Source: Paragonimus westermani
Lineage: Eukaryota; Platyhelminthes; Trematoda; Plagiorchiida; Troglotrematidae
DNA: 64,000 nt
NCBI GenBank assembly: GCA_008508345.1
Contig: QNGE01000426.1
Location: 33,051-97,050 of the forward strand
Direction of reading: 5' to 3'
Position 1 is the first letter of the stretch, and each line of letters begins with the position of its first letter. Below are positions 1 through 12,342 of this stretch, piece after piece. The notes below the pieces were generated by a model. That model made no database searches, was not told the DNA's origin, and saw only the letters and a program-made list of their open reading frames with translations. Both the position numbers and the translations under genes were made by a program.

Positions 1-1392
1 ACGCGATGCACTCGTTTTCCATGTAGTTGGTTCCTTCACATCCAATTCAAGCAGATTGCTATGCGAATCACCAAATCGAACAAACGGCCCGAATCTCGTC
101 ACAAGTCTCTCATCACCTCACACTGTGCAGCTGCCTGTTTTCACTCGCTGTTGACTATCATCCTCAACAATTCGTGGAACAACATCCGGAGACACATATT
201 GAGGCTGTACACATTCTCAAGCAACTTGCATTCAACTAACTCCTCGAGTCCTCCACATGAATGAAGTTCTCATGAAAATCAGAAGGACACATTTATGTGG
301 TTCGTTTCAAGACAACATCCAATCTGCACCGTCACCGTTCAAGAGTTAGCAACGCCTACCTGTCGCACAGCATTTTCTAATCCTTGTAGAAAAGGGTTGC
401 ACATCCCTCAACAAATCGACTCACAGAATTTGTACCTCCGACGTGCTGGTTGATATCCACTTGCAAGACCGCCAACAAATAGTTGACAGGATTTCGAATG
501 TAATGGTGCACCAACAAATCGACAAAAGGCATACCAGGACTGCTGCATACTCTCATCAGTCTCTCCATATCTGGTCAGAATAATAACAAGTTTAGAACCA
601 ATTTCTCCAGAGTTTACTCAGCGACCGGTTGTATGCTGACAATTTGCTGGTTTACCATTAGTTTCCAAATCCTGTAATTCCATCCCGACCTCGCTCGGTG
701 TTACAATCATGCGTTGTATTGCTGTTATTGTTGAGTGGGTGTTGGCTTTCATATCTGAAACTTGACCCTCGGAAATTCTCGACTCATTCGCTTTGACTGG
801 TCTCGAGACCACATGTTCGTGATTCCGTACCGATGCAACGCAACCTGACCTCGAATCCCGACCACCGATCAGTAGGAAAATTGTCGTTATTACAACATTC
901 ATTGTTCCCGACAAAATACTACGACTGTTACACAACAGTTCATTTCATTGTCGGCGATGAACACAATTCAGAACCTGACGCTCATTAATGGTTGAGTTAA
1001 GCAGTCACACTAACAAAGTCGTTCTCTAATTAAGCCTGCTCCAAACTCCATTGAAATCTGAACGGAAGTGATGCGGAAGCAAACCATAAACCGTGTGTGT
1101 TCCAAAGTGGCTGTGAAACTGAGGGTTATTTGTTTTCCACCGGATCTGGGGTGAACGGTGATGAGCAGTGCCTCCGCGGATAGTACAAATGAGTGCAACG
1201 ACGTGAGAGACCGAGTGACTTTACGGAAGTGAACCGTCGCTCATTTCGTACAAACAACAGTGTTATGGTCAAACGTCATAATAGGATGTTATCGTAAGCA
1301 ACACATGTATTAATGATACATAGTGTTCTGCGTCATTGAGTGGCATGGATTTGAGTATGGACCGATGGTTTTCGTGACAGCTCCATGGAGAA
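1..1392. repeat. Left arm of a ~1.39-kb inverted repeat
   Basis: This arm is the reverse complement of 12343-13734 without any gap: every paired coordinate sums to 13735. By eye I find about seven mismatches, e.g. near 103, 243, 286, 350, 451 and 1383. Similarity stops at about 1392, where the two sequences become unrelated. The outer end runs into the window edge, so the arm may be longer. It contains the candidate two-exon gene listed at 377-902 and a second open stretch at 1010-1198 (minus) of about 62 codons without an obvious start. Confidence 0.93.
377..902 (-). CDS. Candidate two-exon secreted-protein gene (left copy)
   Basis: This is the mirror copy of the gene at 12833-13358. Exon 1 runs 902 to 656, the predicted intron 655 to 571 (85 bp, GTAAAC to CCAG, phase 1) and exon 2 570 to 377. 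The predicted product has 146 residues. It begins with a hydrophobic stretch (MNVVITTIFLLIGG) that could be a signal peptide, followed by a polar segment with one N-glycosylation sequon (NES). The exon-2 part contains a leucine-rich stretch near FVDLLVHHYIRNPVNYLLAV. The only coding difference I see from the right copy is Asn for Asp in QVD(I)N/DQHV. I do not recognise the family. Two-frame joining by a canonical intron is suggestive, not proof; both frames could be chance. Confidence 0.3.
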
Positions 1393-4135
1393 GGCACACG
1401 CGGAGAATTATTGCATATCGTCGAGATCCCTTGTTAATTTAAACACTTTTGTCCACATTCTTTCCGACACTACTTTCATAGACGTTGCTGAGGCAGTGGT
1501 TGGTGTCCAGTTCGAAGCCTGTTAACAGTTGGGTGAGAAGATTTTGATTAGAATGGAATCTCAGACAGTCGACATATTGCACACTTGGACTTCCGCATGG
1601 TGTCACTTCTCCGTCCACTTCCACAGTGTTGTTACATATGGCATGACATTGTGATCCCTGTTGATGAACCGCTTTGACCTAATTCCTGAAATCTTGCGAG
1701 TGCATCTGTATCTCGCTCAGTGTGGTCGGAAGACATCTGAAGTTCCATTTCCAAAAGTGTTCAGCAAATTTTCAACTGGATTTGACTTGACCGATCTCTT
1801 TGTGATTTTCTTCCCAGTGGCTTATTCTCTGCTATCTGAAGTACGAATATTATGTTGATGGGTGCATCTAAAGATATTGCAGACGTTAACGGTTTTGCTG
1901 AGTGGACAATTAAGGGGCGAAGACTGTGCACATTTCGAGATGCGGACAGTACGTCTAATCTCTCCAGTTAATCGTACAAGACAGTCGGTTTTGTGTGTTT
2001 GGAACATAGCAAAAACAATTCTAAATAAGTGAACGTCATGCGAATACGGCAGGGTGGAGTGAGCAGTTACACTCCCACAACAACGAGATTGTTCAAGTTA
2101 GTACCTCCCATCAACAGAATGGTACAATTTCGGAAGCACCACGAACTTAAGTTTGTGTTGGCCTAACAATACCGAGGTCGACCATTTGACGCTGCATTCT
2201 CCACTATCGAAGAAGCCAGGTTTCTGAACCGAGGTTTGGTTAACAGCTCACCACTAATCAGACGACAACCACAAACATCTCCCGGAAGGTAAAACCTGAT
2301 CGATCTCATATCATTAATTTCGTATGTCATAAATTTAGATCTACTACTAGTGACATGTCGCCATGGAATTGTTTTTTTGCTCTCAACCATAAAGATTACA
2401 CTCCGTTGTTCCAATCTTCCCTCTCGAAAAAGTATTGTCACTCATGTCTTCTTCAAAATTATTTGCGGTTGCCATAAGTGCAGCTTAAGTGGATAGTACA
2501 GACAACGTTCGGAGGAAAACTTGGATGTGATTAACTTCGTGAATTCACTCACGGCTTGTTTATACAATCACAACCCGAAAATTTTGACGTTCAGTGAAGC
2601 TACGTCAAATGTGCGTCGAACTGGGGCTTCATGATGACAGAAAACGGCGACGTCAACCAACTGAATGTTTTGGGGATGAAGTTTCACTTGTTGTATTGAT
2701 ATTAGCTTCAGTCAGTTTTGTCACTGTGCCCTAAATCTGTGAAACTGATTACTTCGTATGATCGACCGATGAGAACGAAGGAAGGGGTTGCATCTCGCAA
2801 GAAATGTTTTCGTGCTGTCATGTAAACCGGACGCAGGGAATCCAACTTAAGCAATTCAAAATAGCCTTGAGCCGCATCAGAAGTTATTGTGGTTCAGGCA
2901 ACCGCTCACGGTAACACGGGCGTGCAGTAATGTTGGGACCAGCGTTCCTAGTGATCAAGATGATCCCAGCAGCGAAAGTGAAACCCACTGGAACGACCGG
3001 GTTTGGAGGTATTCCATGCAAGCCAGCCCGATCATTCACCTTGTGTCAGCATCGTCTGTAGTCCATGGCGGAGAGGCTAAACGAAACAATTTAGTCCACA
3101 TATTCCATGTCGGTCAACCTCGCACCAGGAGGAAGCTCAACGCCGATCGCACCGGATTCGTGAGATGCAGCTCCTAAAATGTTGTCCATGAAAAGGGAGT
3201 TTGTCGCATATTGAGCTAAACAGTCAAGGAAACATCAGAACAGTAATCTGAGCGGCAGTAAGCAATCTCAATTTGTGGGAAGAACAACATCTTTTGTATA
3301 GACGAACAACGGTATTTACGAATACTCTCAAGCAACAGGCGTCCTCGCGTTTTGAGTAGTCAGTTAGCTACTGTGCTCTTCCGCGAACTGGGATCTGGCA
3401 GCTCAGTTGTTTGAAACGGATACGCATTCAACAGCAGGTAATCGCCTTCCATCACTGGTTTGCGTCAGTTTGACCATAATTCCGCTGCATCAACTTGGAC
3501 ACGAACACTGACTGGCTGAACTTTCGCCAGTGAAGAAACCGCTCTAGTTCGAGCTGATTACAAATGTGAGGTTGAGGTTGGGAACACCTTGGGAACACCA
3601 CTGGAAGTGGTGAACGCTGGAGGCAGTTATCCATAAACGGCCACCCTGTTTTCAGAGTGTGCAGATTCAGGTATTTCTCTGGAGTTTTTCTGCGAAGAAG
3701 GTAGTTCTGCGGAACGTTAAGAGCGTCTGAATCGGATGCAGATTTTAGATCTGAAAGGCCATGTCAGTTGTTTATCTTGACTTGAAGAACTCCACCCCCA
3801 GTCTCTGGCTCAAAAGTCTGATCTGCCAGACAGCAGGATACATGGTTTCCTTGGGGGACCCAACCCGGTACCAATGTCTCAAATGCCTAACTAATTTGGC
3901 AATGGGGAGGCTTGTCTAGCTTAGGACGCAGTGAATAAGATATTAATGTCTGACTCTGAGCACTGCTGCCCTCAGTAGATCTATTCGTAACTACTTTAGG
4001 CTTCTGGGTGATACCGGATATGTTTTCGACTGTATTGAATAATACGCCGTCGGTCACGGTTAACCTTTGGGCGATCAGGGTGCACTTTGCTTGAGGGTAC
4101 TTGTTCTAACCCAGTTCTTTTTTATTCGGAAAACA
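1393..4135. other. No recognisable gene
   Basis: This stretch lies inside the inverted repeat. Only short open frames are present (longest about 90 codons at 2163-2441 minus and 2887-3177 plus), none with a recognised domain. A stretch near 2935-3000 (CCAGCGTTCCTAGTGATCAA and following) weakly resembles 33,280-33,345, suggesting an old dispersed repeat. Confidence 0.5.
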
Positions 4136-4395
4136 TGTCAGCGCCACAACTGTAAAACTATTTTTGCAATATGCTCATAAGATCTTTCGTCACTGTTCAA
4201 CCACTCCTACACTGTCAGTAGTGCGACACAACCGTATGAGTGTACCTGCTTTCCTCTGAATTCTCCTCTTCGGCTCGCCTAATCTGCTCTTCTTAGGCTT
4301 ACCTAGTCAGTATAGTCCTCCGAATGGGTGCATTGTACAAACCTTATCACCCCATCAAAATGGTAGAATAGGTCATGAGAAATAATCTACACTAC
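4136..4395 (+). repeat. LTR-like dispersed repeat, copy 1
   Basis: It begins TGTCAGCGCCACAACTGTAA and shares an ordered set of blocks with 55,665-55,850 and with the reverse complement of 63,721-64,000: a TATAAAA-like box near the start, an ATGCYCATA block, CAGTAGTGCGACA, TATGAGTGT and CTAGTCAGYATAG. The TG start with a nearby TATA box suggests a solo LTR or LTR fragment. Identity is moderate (roughly 70% by eye). No internal element is attached. The 3' end is approximate. Confidence 0.55.
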
Positions 4396-5941
4396 GGTGA
4401 CTACTTCCTTCGGCCACCTGTTGCCACTGTGATGGTCGATGTTAACGTTCTGTCATGTTCTCAAAAGGGACTGATGTGTTGATCTGAATTTTGAGAGGTT
4501 TTGTGTGAAACCAAGTAATTCACGCTTGAATTCTCTCGTATTCGGGCAAGAGTTCAATCACAATCAGCGATGATGCATCCGTCTTGCTCGTATAAAAAGC
4601 TTGTGCTAATAATTGAGTGATTAGGTGTACCGTGGACTACTGGTGTCTGATTAAATGCCGAGAATGTTGACAGTGTTTGTTGAGCAACAGAGAAGTCATC
4701 AAAGGACAAACGCTAGCTGCTTTCATCAAATGATTTTCAGCATGAGTTCACAATAACCAAGGTAAACTTCTTGTGGCAATCCGGACACAGCATTCCCATG
4801 CTCGTCGTTTATTCCGTGTTTTCCAAAACCATTGTTTGTAAGGATCTGTTTAGTTAGGTGTCCTATCGCAAACTTCTGACACACCACTTGACAAAGGTTA
4901 CGTCTAAAAACCCCTGTGCGCAAATTTCTGAAGTTCAGCCAAACTTAGCATGAATGATAATGTTAAATTCGAGCTTTATTCATGGTCATATCGAAATCCG
5001 GCCGTAAAGTTTTCCATGGTAGCCTGATCACATTTACTGTCTACTTACCTTTACTGATTGTGATAGATTGTTCGTCCGATTTAAGGCATATTTTTCAACC
5101 CCGCCATCCACCTACGACAGTAACCCTAAACTCGTGTGGCGTGTAGACATGCCATAATCGTCAGCCTCGCCTGCATCCCTCCCACCAATCCATGCGACAG
5201 CACAGCCTCCCCGGTACTGTAGCAACCGATAAACTCCTAGACCAGACAATAAATCCATGACTTGACCCGACCATGGCTGAGCATGTCTTCCACATCTGTC
5301 TGCTAGACTGCCATTGAAGATGAGGACTACGATTGGGGTGGTGGCAGCGGTGGTGAGGCGATGTTCGCCATAGCACTGTGAATATTAGAAACCGAGGGGG
5401 AGCAACGTGGTGAAGGTGAGAGCACACGGCGAATGACGCAGATTAGAATATCATACGTGAAGAACCTACGTTGTCACTTTTGCTTATCGCAATAAGGCAA
5501 CGGGTGGAGCGTTCCGTACGCTGCACCCATGGTCTCGAAACACAGCCTACACCCCTTCTCTTCAATGAATGGTCCCTGAACGAAACGTGCGAGCGACAGC
5601 GAGAGAGATGAGCAGACGGTTGTCATCAGTTTTTTTGATTGCGGGCGCCAAGATTAGAATATGAAATGAAGACTCTTCATAAAAATGCCATTGTGCGCCC
5701 TGGCGCCGTATATTAATTGAATATACAGACTCATTCCGCTCATGATTGTTCAGCCGCCTGGTTGCCGTTCGCTCCGAACTTATCCCCGAATGAGCAATTA
5801 ACTATTTAATCGTTCCCTTTTTCATGGGAGCTGAAGGGGTTTCCTTAAATTCGTATTATAAGTGTGCGTGAAACACTCCAGCACACTGGTTTGTCCACGT
5901 TTTTAAGCATCCAACCATAGGATGATCACGCAATAGGTTGG
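4396..5941. other. No recognisable gene
   Basis: Nothing identifiable. A G/C-richer patch at about 5161-5430 has an 88-codon minus-strand frame rich in His, Arg and Trp that looks like a chance translation of a repeat. Confidence 0.45.
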
Positions 5942-5998
5942 CGCCATCAGTATTAGTACCTGCTGTTGATGGTGTGTCGAAAACGGGACCTAGAGGAA
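5942..5998 (+). repeat. Short dispersed repeat, unit 1
   Basis: About 55 bases, with core TGCTGTTGATGG followed by GAAAACGGGAC, recur in the same orientation at 8308-8362. The two units are about 2.37 kb apart. Origin unknown; it may be the end of an old transposon. Confidence 0.6.
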
Positions 5999-7600
5999 TG
6001 GGAACAGCTGCAAACTATATGAGGATAGTGCAAAACACGAAAGTGAAAACGGTTAGAGCATCTGTTGCTTCCATCCATCGCCCGACCATGTTTGATTTTG
6101 GGTAATGAACAGCACACCTGTTTTCACGTCGAATGGATAGTTGTTAATTTTGTCGTTACTCCCGTTCAAACCTTTATTTATTCACATCTGTGTTTATTAG
6201 TCTCATTGTATATGAATAGAATGTGCGAATTCGTCTGTGCTCTCCCACAGGGAGTGCTGAACCAGTTATTTGTCCGAATAATCAATCTTCGAGTGTTTTT
6301 GAATATTGTGGACAACAAAAATGTAGCCCAAGAGATCCTTGATCAGCCAGAATAGGGGCGTGTTCTTTAAACGTGCAAGCTAACTAAGGACAATAACACA
6401 ACAATATTACTATTAACGATTTCATAATTACACAACTGAATTTCGCCTAGACAAGTCAAATTATTGATCGTTTTATGAACATTCACCTAATTAACCTGTT
6501 CATATCCCCAATCTTATCTGCATTTTGTGATGGTATGTATCCACCGTTACAGAGGTAGGGGGGTGAATGAATGGAAAATGGTATTGGATTTCCTTGAACG
6601 AATCCAATGTTTTAGGAAATGTTGATTGGTTGGCAGCAACCATTTTCTCTGTTTTATTCCCTTCCCATTTTCTGTCAAAACACTAAGTATTATGAGACTG
6701 GAGGTTGTAACTAATTTTTCTTTAAATTTTTTTACACGATTACTGTTTAGAGGGGGCCTTATCGCAGAAATCTCTCTGTGAGGAAATTGGCTAGCCAGTT
6801 TGCAAAACCATGCTGGTAAAACCTCTTTAAGTGGTACTTTCCCATCAGGGGAACGCCTTATCCCTGTGTCCGCAGCTGTTAAGCGTAGGATTTTGACAAC
6901 TTAAACCTAAGAGTCAGATAGAACGTCGCTTACAAACAACCTACGTCGGTTTACCAAGTGCTTGCATGCTGATTTTGTTGATTCACAAACGGATTTTCCC
7001 GACTGGCCTGATGAAAGTACCACCATCTGGCACACACTGGCATGCCCTGCGTACATATATGTTTCCGTCGATAACTATGACCGGTCAGAATATACAATCA
7101 AAATGAGGTTTGTTCATCAAACTAGACCTGTAAATCGATCAGAGAGCTACCCGAAAACGGTGGCAAGGTAGAACAAACGAGCTTAAATCAAACCAACGCA
7201 TATCGACGTTCTCGACTGAGACATTAGTTTGTTTTCATCTACAATGGCGCTATGGGATCTGAGAGGAATCGCACACGTGACCTCTACACGAAGCTGTTAG
7301 CGGCTCTGTGGTAACTGTATAGAAATGAAAAGCCCTTGGTGTGACTCTTGTGTATTTGGTGGCAACAAGACGTCACAACAAAATCTGCTGATAGAACTGA
7401 AGTGTTCTGGTTCATACGGTGGTGAACACACTGTTAGCGTTCAAACAGACTAACTTTGACATCCTTTAGGTGATCATTTAGGACGCTTGTCATAAGAGAG
7501 GACCAATTGGATGTAAGAGCTGATGAAACAAAAGTCATGAATGAACACCCAGTTTCCTCCATCAAAGTGACCGCGAAGGCGACTTAATGCATGTAAATAC
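5999..7600. other. No recognisable gene
   Basis: AT-rich stretches near 6360-6760 and short open frames only. Nothing assignable on either strand. Confidence 0.45.
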
Positions 7601-7788
7601 TTGCACTTAATTATCCTTGAGAAATCATATCCATGGTGGATAAATTGTGGTTGAGTGTAAGCTACTGAGTAGCCTAAGTAGTTGTAGGTGTCCTTCTCTG
7701 GGCTGTCAACGATAATGCAACATGAAGGAATGCAACACAAAGCCAGGAAAATCAGTGGTTTGGACTTGTAGATTTTCAGAGTACACAT
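7601..7788 (-). CDS. Candidate first coding exon with signal peptide, integrin-alpha-like N terminus
   Basis: From the ATG at 7788 the minus strand encodes a textbook signal peptide: basic n-region (KIYKSK), hydrophobic core (PLIFLALCCIPSCC) and a small-residue end. The mature start IIVDSPEKDTYNYLGYSVAY has the layout of integrin alpha-chain N termini, where the signal peptide is followed by an xxVD/NxD segment and, 10-15 residues later, (F/L)GYSV at the first blade of the beta-propeller. A possible donor (GTATTT) lies just downstream at 7600-7595, which would give an exon of about 62 codons. The open frame continues to 7474 if unspliced. No downstream exons could be identified, and a sequence of this length cannot settle the family. 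A chance frame is the main alternative. Confidence 0.28.
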
Positions 7789-8307
7789 GATGACCACTAC
7801 AAAACTTTAATGCTTATCATGTACGACGTTTGCATGCTGAGTACCCTCCTCGTATTCCAACAAGGCTTTGACGTTGAACGCATTTTGAATCCACTGTCTC
7901 AAAAGTCGCTTTGAAACTGGCGAACGGGACCAATTTTCTAACAAGAATCACCTGGAGTGAACGGGTATTCCCGATATTTTTAACCCGCGATTGCTAGCCA
8001 TTACACGCTTCCACGGGATCTGGAACAATATATTTCCTTCAACAGTTGAAGTTACTGGCAAAAACAACAAATAACGAAATGGTAATGGAAGTTAACTAAT
8101 CTATAGAAAGCAGCATATCTGTATGCTGCGTTCCACAGCAGTGGATATCGTTGTAAACCATCCACGTCTTTTATTGCATAGGCAGTTTGACTGAAATTAA
8201 CTCATTCTGCACGGTGATATACTGAATCGAATCCCGCACCATTATTGCGTAAACATAAAAGATTTGTTTCAGGCTGTCAGAGCCTCTGATTGAACCTTCA
8301 ATAGCTT
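7789..8307. other. No recognisable gene
   Basis: If 7601-7788 is a first exon, the minus-strand promoter would lie here. I see no convincing TATA box or other element. Confidence 0.4.
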
Positions 8308-8362
8308 GGAGTCGTCAACACTAGTACTTGCTGTTGATGGCATGTTGAAAACGGGACTTTGA
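8308..8362 (+). repeat. Short dispersed repeat, unit 2
   Basis: Direct repeat of the unit at 5942-5998, with shared blocks CTAGTACTTGCTGTTGATGG and GAAAACGGGAC. Boundaries by eye. Confidence 0.6.
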
Positions 8363-11164
8363 AGAACGTACGTACCACTGAGTAGTAATCGAAATGAGCC
8401 AACTGGGAGGTTTGCATAAAATTGGAAGTTGTGACCGCTGCTAGATCTATATGCACCATCAGTCCCAGGCATTGCACAGGGATGCGTGTTTTTAGGAAAT
8501 TATGCAGTCTTGAGAGGAGGCTAAAAACATCGTTTACACGAAGGTATCCTGTAGATTTACTTGATTAAAATCACAAAAAGCAGAAAACGACTTATAATTT
8601 TCTTTGAGTAGGGTGCCAACACCGTTTTAGAGAGGATTTTGGATTGAAATCGCTTTGATTGTCTACGTTGAAGCAAGAAGTACGACTTCAGAATCCGTAA
8701 GGCTTATCTAATATATAATTTCGTTTTCTTCAACACGGTGAGCAGAAATGATATGATGATTCGTAATCGCACTTCCGTCTCGGTGATCTCCGGCTGTGGT
8801 GCAATAATTTTGTGGCTACTCAGTATCCGTTTCAGTAGTTAAACTGCTCCAAGTATTTAGTCATCTTTTGAGCCAAAGGGTGTAATAGAACACCGGCAAG
8901 AAGTGAGATTTTCGTCCGTTACCAGAACATTCCTAATCTCTTCGTAGAAATCGCACCCACATACACTTTACAGCCAGTCCCATTCGGGAAACATGAATCA
9001 TTTCAAGAACTCTTGCCAGCGGTAGACACGTGACTAAAATGACAAAAAGGACTGCCCATAAATGAGTGAGAAATATAAAGATCAATCAGAGTATTAAATG
9101 GCACCCACAACTAAACCTTGGGAATTGCAAACAGCTACAACTAGTTGTCAGCAAAACTGTTTTCTTGCATTTGGTTCGCTTCGGATTCATTACGATCAAG
9201 GTAGCAGAAAGCCAGACTTGACTGTGAGGTTTGATGTTCTAGTCGATGTCAGAGTTGTGAGCCAAAAAAGTGGATGCCACAATGATTGCTTAGTCAGACA
9301 ATCAACACGCGGGGTGTATGCTTCAACACCACCTTAGAAAACACTCATTCTTACATAACGTTAATCATAGGACGCCACGGTTACCGATGCCAAGTTCATG
9401 TATGGAAAACTCCATTTTTTGCTGGAGTACACTCCAGTATTCCCTGTATATTTTTCCTCGGTTATTTCAATACCAGAATGCTTGCCTCCGCTCGACTACT
9501 GAGGAGCATTATGCTGTAATTGTTTATCTTCGCTATACTAGTCCGAAAGGTGGCCAATTAGGTTGGCCAATTAGTGAAGAATGTAAAACCGTCTGCCACC
9601 AGTTTTGGCGGCCCACATGAATGGAACCAAAAATTACTCAGATGGTGATTGTGACTCTACATGATATGAGGAAATACAGAAGTGCAAGAAAAGTGTCAGT
9701 ATGACAGTCAAAACGTTGTGGGGGCGAAAAATTTGACGGGAAGTGAGTTCGTACTAAAATGTGAGAAAGAGAAAACCTGACTGGAAATCTAGTGGTTGCA
9801 CCCTTTGAGCTTGTAGTCCAGCAAAGTTATTTCCATTTTTGGTCATTTAATATGAACATAGACAGTGAGTAAGTAAAGAGATTTTACCGAACTGGAGGTC
9901 CATGTTTGCTGTGTGCCACTTGCCAGCAGATTAACTGGTGCATCTCAATTATCTTTCTCACGTGTTCCTTTATCTCATTTTCATGCTGACAACAATTCCA
10001 CACAAATTTGAAAAGCACTGGTTTGTTCTGGACTTCTGTTTGAATTTTGCTGAAGACGAAAGCAACAACCGGCATTTTTATGGGAAATATTTTCTGTAGC
10101 ATACACGTTTTATTAACAATTGGTTGCCCATAGAACTTGCTATCATGACTGCCCTAGCACAAGGACAGTCGCTAATCTTCAAAACATATTCATTCGTATG
10201 TGAATTAGTAATTGTCTTAATCCCATAGGGAAGATAGGCATGCAGTTTTTGCACTGTCCTGTTCATAGCAGTGAGCTAGTGACATAGTGTACGTTCAATA
10301 TACTCACTTGAATGGTGCTTTTCCAGGAGAGGCAAGAAGAATAATCTATTTTCTTGTTCCCAACCGAAGGTTGAAGTACGGGGACGAACGGAGTTCATTC
10401 CTAGGCTTGTCTCCTAAATTTATTCATTGCACCGCTCAGGTACGAACACACCGTCGATAAACTGCACATACAGGTTCTGGGCAACGACAAAATGAGTATC
10501 ATACGACGATGAAATAACATATTCCCGTGGGGTGCATGGTGCAAGACTCAAAAATTCGAACAATTTTTCTCATAAAATTCTCCAACAAATGATTATTTTA
10601 CTGCTCTAGAATTTTAACTATTAAATGGGTGATGGTGAAGAAGCCGAGCTTGTGGTGAATAGAAACAGTTGATAAAAAACACCTGGCATTATTTGATATG
10701 CGCTGTGTAATCGAATAGCGAAACCGAGAGCATGTGACTCCGAAATTTCGCGAGATTAACTTTATTCAAAAGTCACCTTGTGTTACGGCAAATCTATGAC
10801 ACTCGAATGGGCGGCTAATCCAGTCTGAATGTGAGATTTCCATGCTATCAAGGGGGTTTCCTGGTATACTTGAATGAGACTGCGGTCACATTTGGCCACA
10901 GCTTTTACCTTCAAATAAACTTGTTAGCTAACTCTTCCGAAGGAACCACGAAGCACAAACTTTTTCCTTTCATGTCCACATGCACACCATACTCTTGTCA
11001 CGACCTAGATCTGTACACCAGTTCATGGTCTCACGAAGCAACTGACCTTGTGGTCATCTGGTGGAATTAGCACAATAGCTGCTGTCTCCAACGAGGTGAA
11101 TCGAAAACTTGAGCATTAAACAAACAAATTATATGACCATTTGGCTGTGCCCATTGTGAGGTTA
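8363..11164. other. No recognisable gene; two adjacent minus-strand frames
   Basis: Short frames only. Two overlapping minus-strand frames at 9884-10102 and 10078-10266 read like plausible protein (e.g. VAFVFSKIQTEVQNKPVLF), and the first ends near a GTAAAA donor-like site. They are in different frames and have no recognised domain. Confidence 0.4.
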
Positions 11165-11310
11165 TTAATTCCGTGATCAACCTGGTTGGCTCATGAGGAC
11201 GTGGACCAATGTTCAAATCCGGATCGTGACGGGAGTAAGCAGTACTGACGGGATCTTGGAGGACTGAATGGGGTTTAATGTTTCACTATGAGAACGGTTG
11301 TAAGTTGCGA
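11165..11310 (+). repeat. Decayed tRNA-derived SINE with hammerhead remnant (copy 1)
   Basis: It has a B-box-like GTTCAAATCC at 11211-11220. About 25 bases later come CTGACGG at 11245 and AGGACTGAA at about 11260-11268, matching in order and spacing the ribozyme core (CTGATGA ... GGACGAAA) that is intact at 47,631-47,655. The copy is strongly diverged, so limits are approximate. Confidence 0.45.
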
Positions 11311-12342
11311 CCAACTATAAGCGATGCTCAGTGTATGTCAACCAGATCCACAGACGAAGCTCATGCAATCAAAAGATACTCGGTAAACGTTTTCACACAG
11401 AATATGTCGTTTGCGTTCCATTCCCTAACACCCTAGTACATCAGTCAAAAATAGACGTACGAATATCAGCATTAGAGCTTTGATTGTTGGTTGAGTAACC
11501 GAGCGCGTAAACTACTACCTGGTGTAAGATAAACCAGGAAAAAACTTCGAAATGGGGAAAATGAGGGCTGATGATTGGTAGTGCATCCAAAGGTCAGAAA
11601 GTCGACAGTCTTTTATAGATTTCATACTTGTGCATCTAGGATATACTAAATGAAGGGAAACGATGAACCGAACGAAAAAGGCGTCCACTTCGATCATGCC
11701 TTACTTTAAATTTGAACTGTCCTGACCATCACTTAACATTTTAAACTAAACGTGTATAGTGGAAATAAAATTGGGCTAGGTAAACAATGGCGTGTGATGG
11801 TAGACCACCTGACCGCTTGGCCTCAACTGTGTGAAATTCCATGCAGTCATGGAAGATAACTAATTTGATGTGGAAGACAATTTGATGGGAACAGATGGTT
11901 TACGGAACTTTACTAAACGCGGATTCGATTTCCGTCCACCAAGCATACTGTTGTGGTCAAGAGGACGCTTCGCCCAGGAAGTTGCTTACTGTATACAATC
12001 TGCTACAAAGTATTTGGAAACAAAGAACAACAACCATGAACACTAACCTGCATGGCTGATGCGTATGCGCCACCACTGGGCAGCAGTGTGTCATCGTTCG
12101 TCTTGGTAACACTTGCTATAGAGTGTATACACATGGTTCCAACAGTCGCCTCTGATAACTCGTCTTCCTGGAGTTGAGAGCAGTCCTTTAGTTCCCGAAC
12201 GTAAGTACATAAACTCTGATTATGGCAGGTTTTCTCAGCAAAGGTGTGTTTTCAACCAAACCATATTATCACAAAAACCGGACCTTAAGGGTGTAAATTT
12301 TCAGAGTATCCCAACATTAAGAAGCGGACATCTGTGCGAACA
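11311..12342. other. No recognisable gene
   Basis: Nothing identifiable up to the inner edge of the right inverted-repeat arm. Confidence 0.45.

Noticed and set aside
5161..5427. His/Arg/Trp-rich minus-strand frame as a protein
   Set aside because: Low-complexity composition in a G/C-rich patch, with no start context or homology clue.
6992..7030. CTGATGA as another hammerhead
   Set aside because: No GAAA partner or closing helix; the same holds for CTGATGA near 11,569, 32,938 and 35,259.
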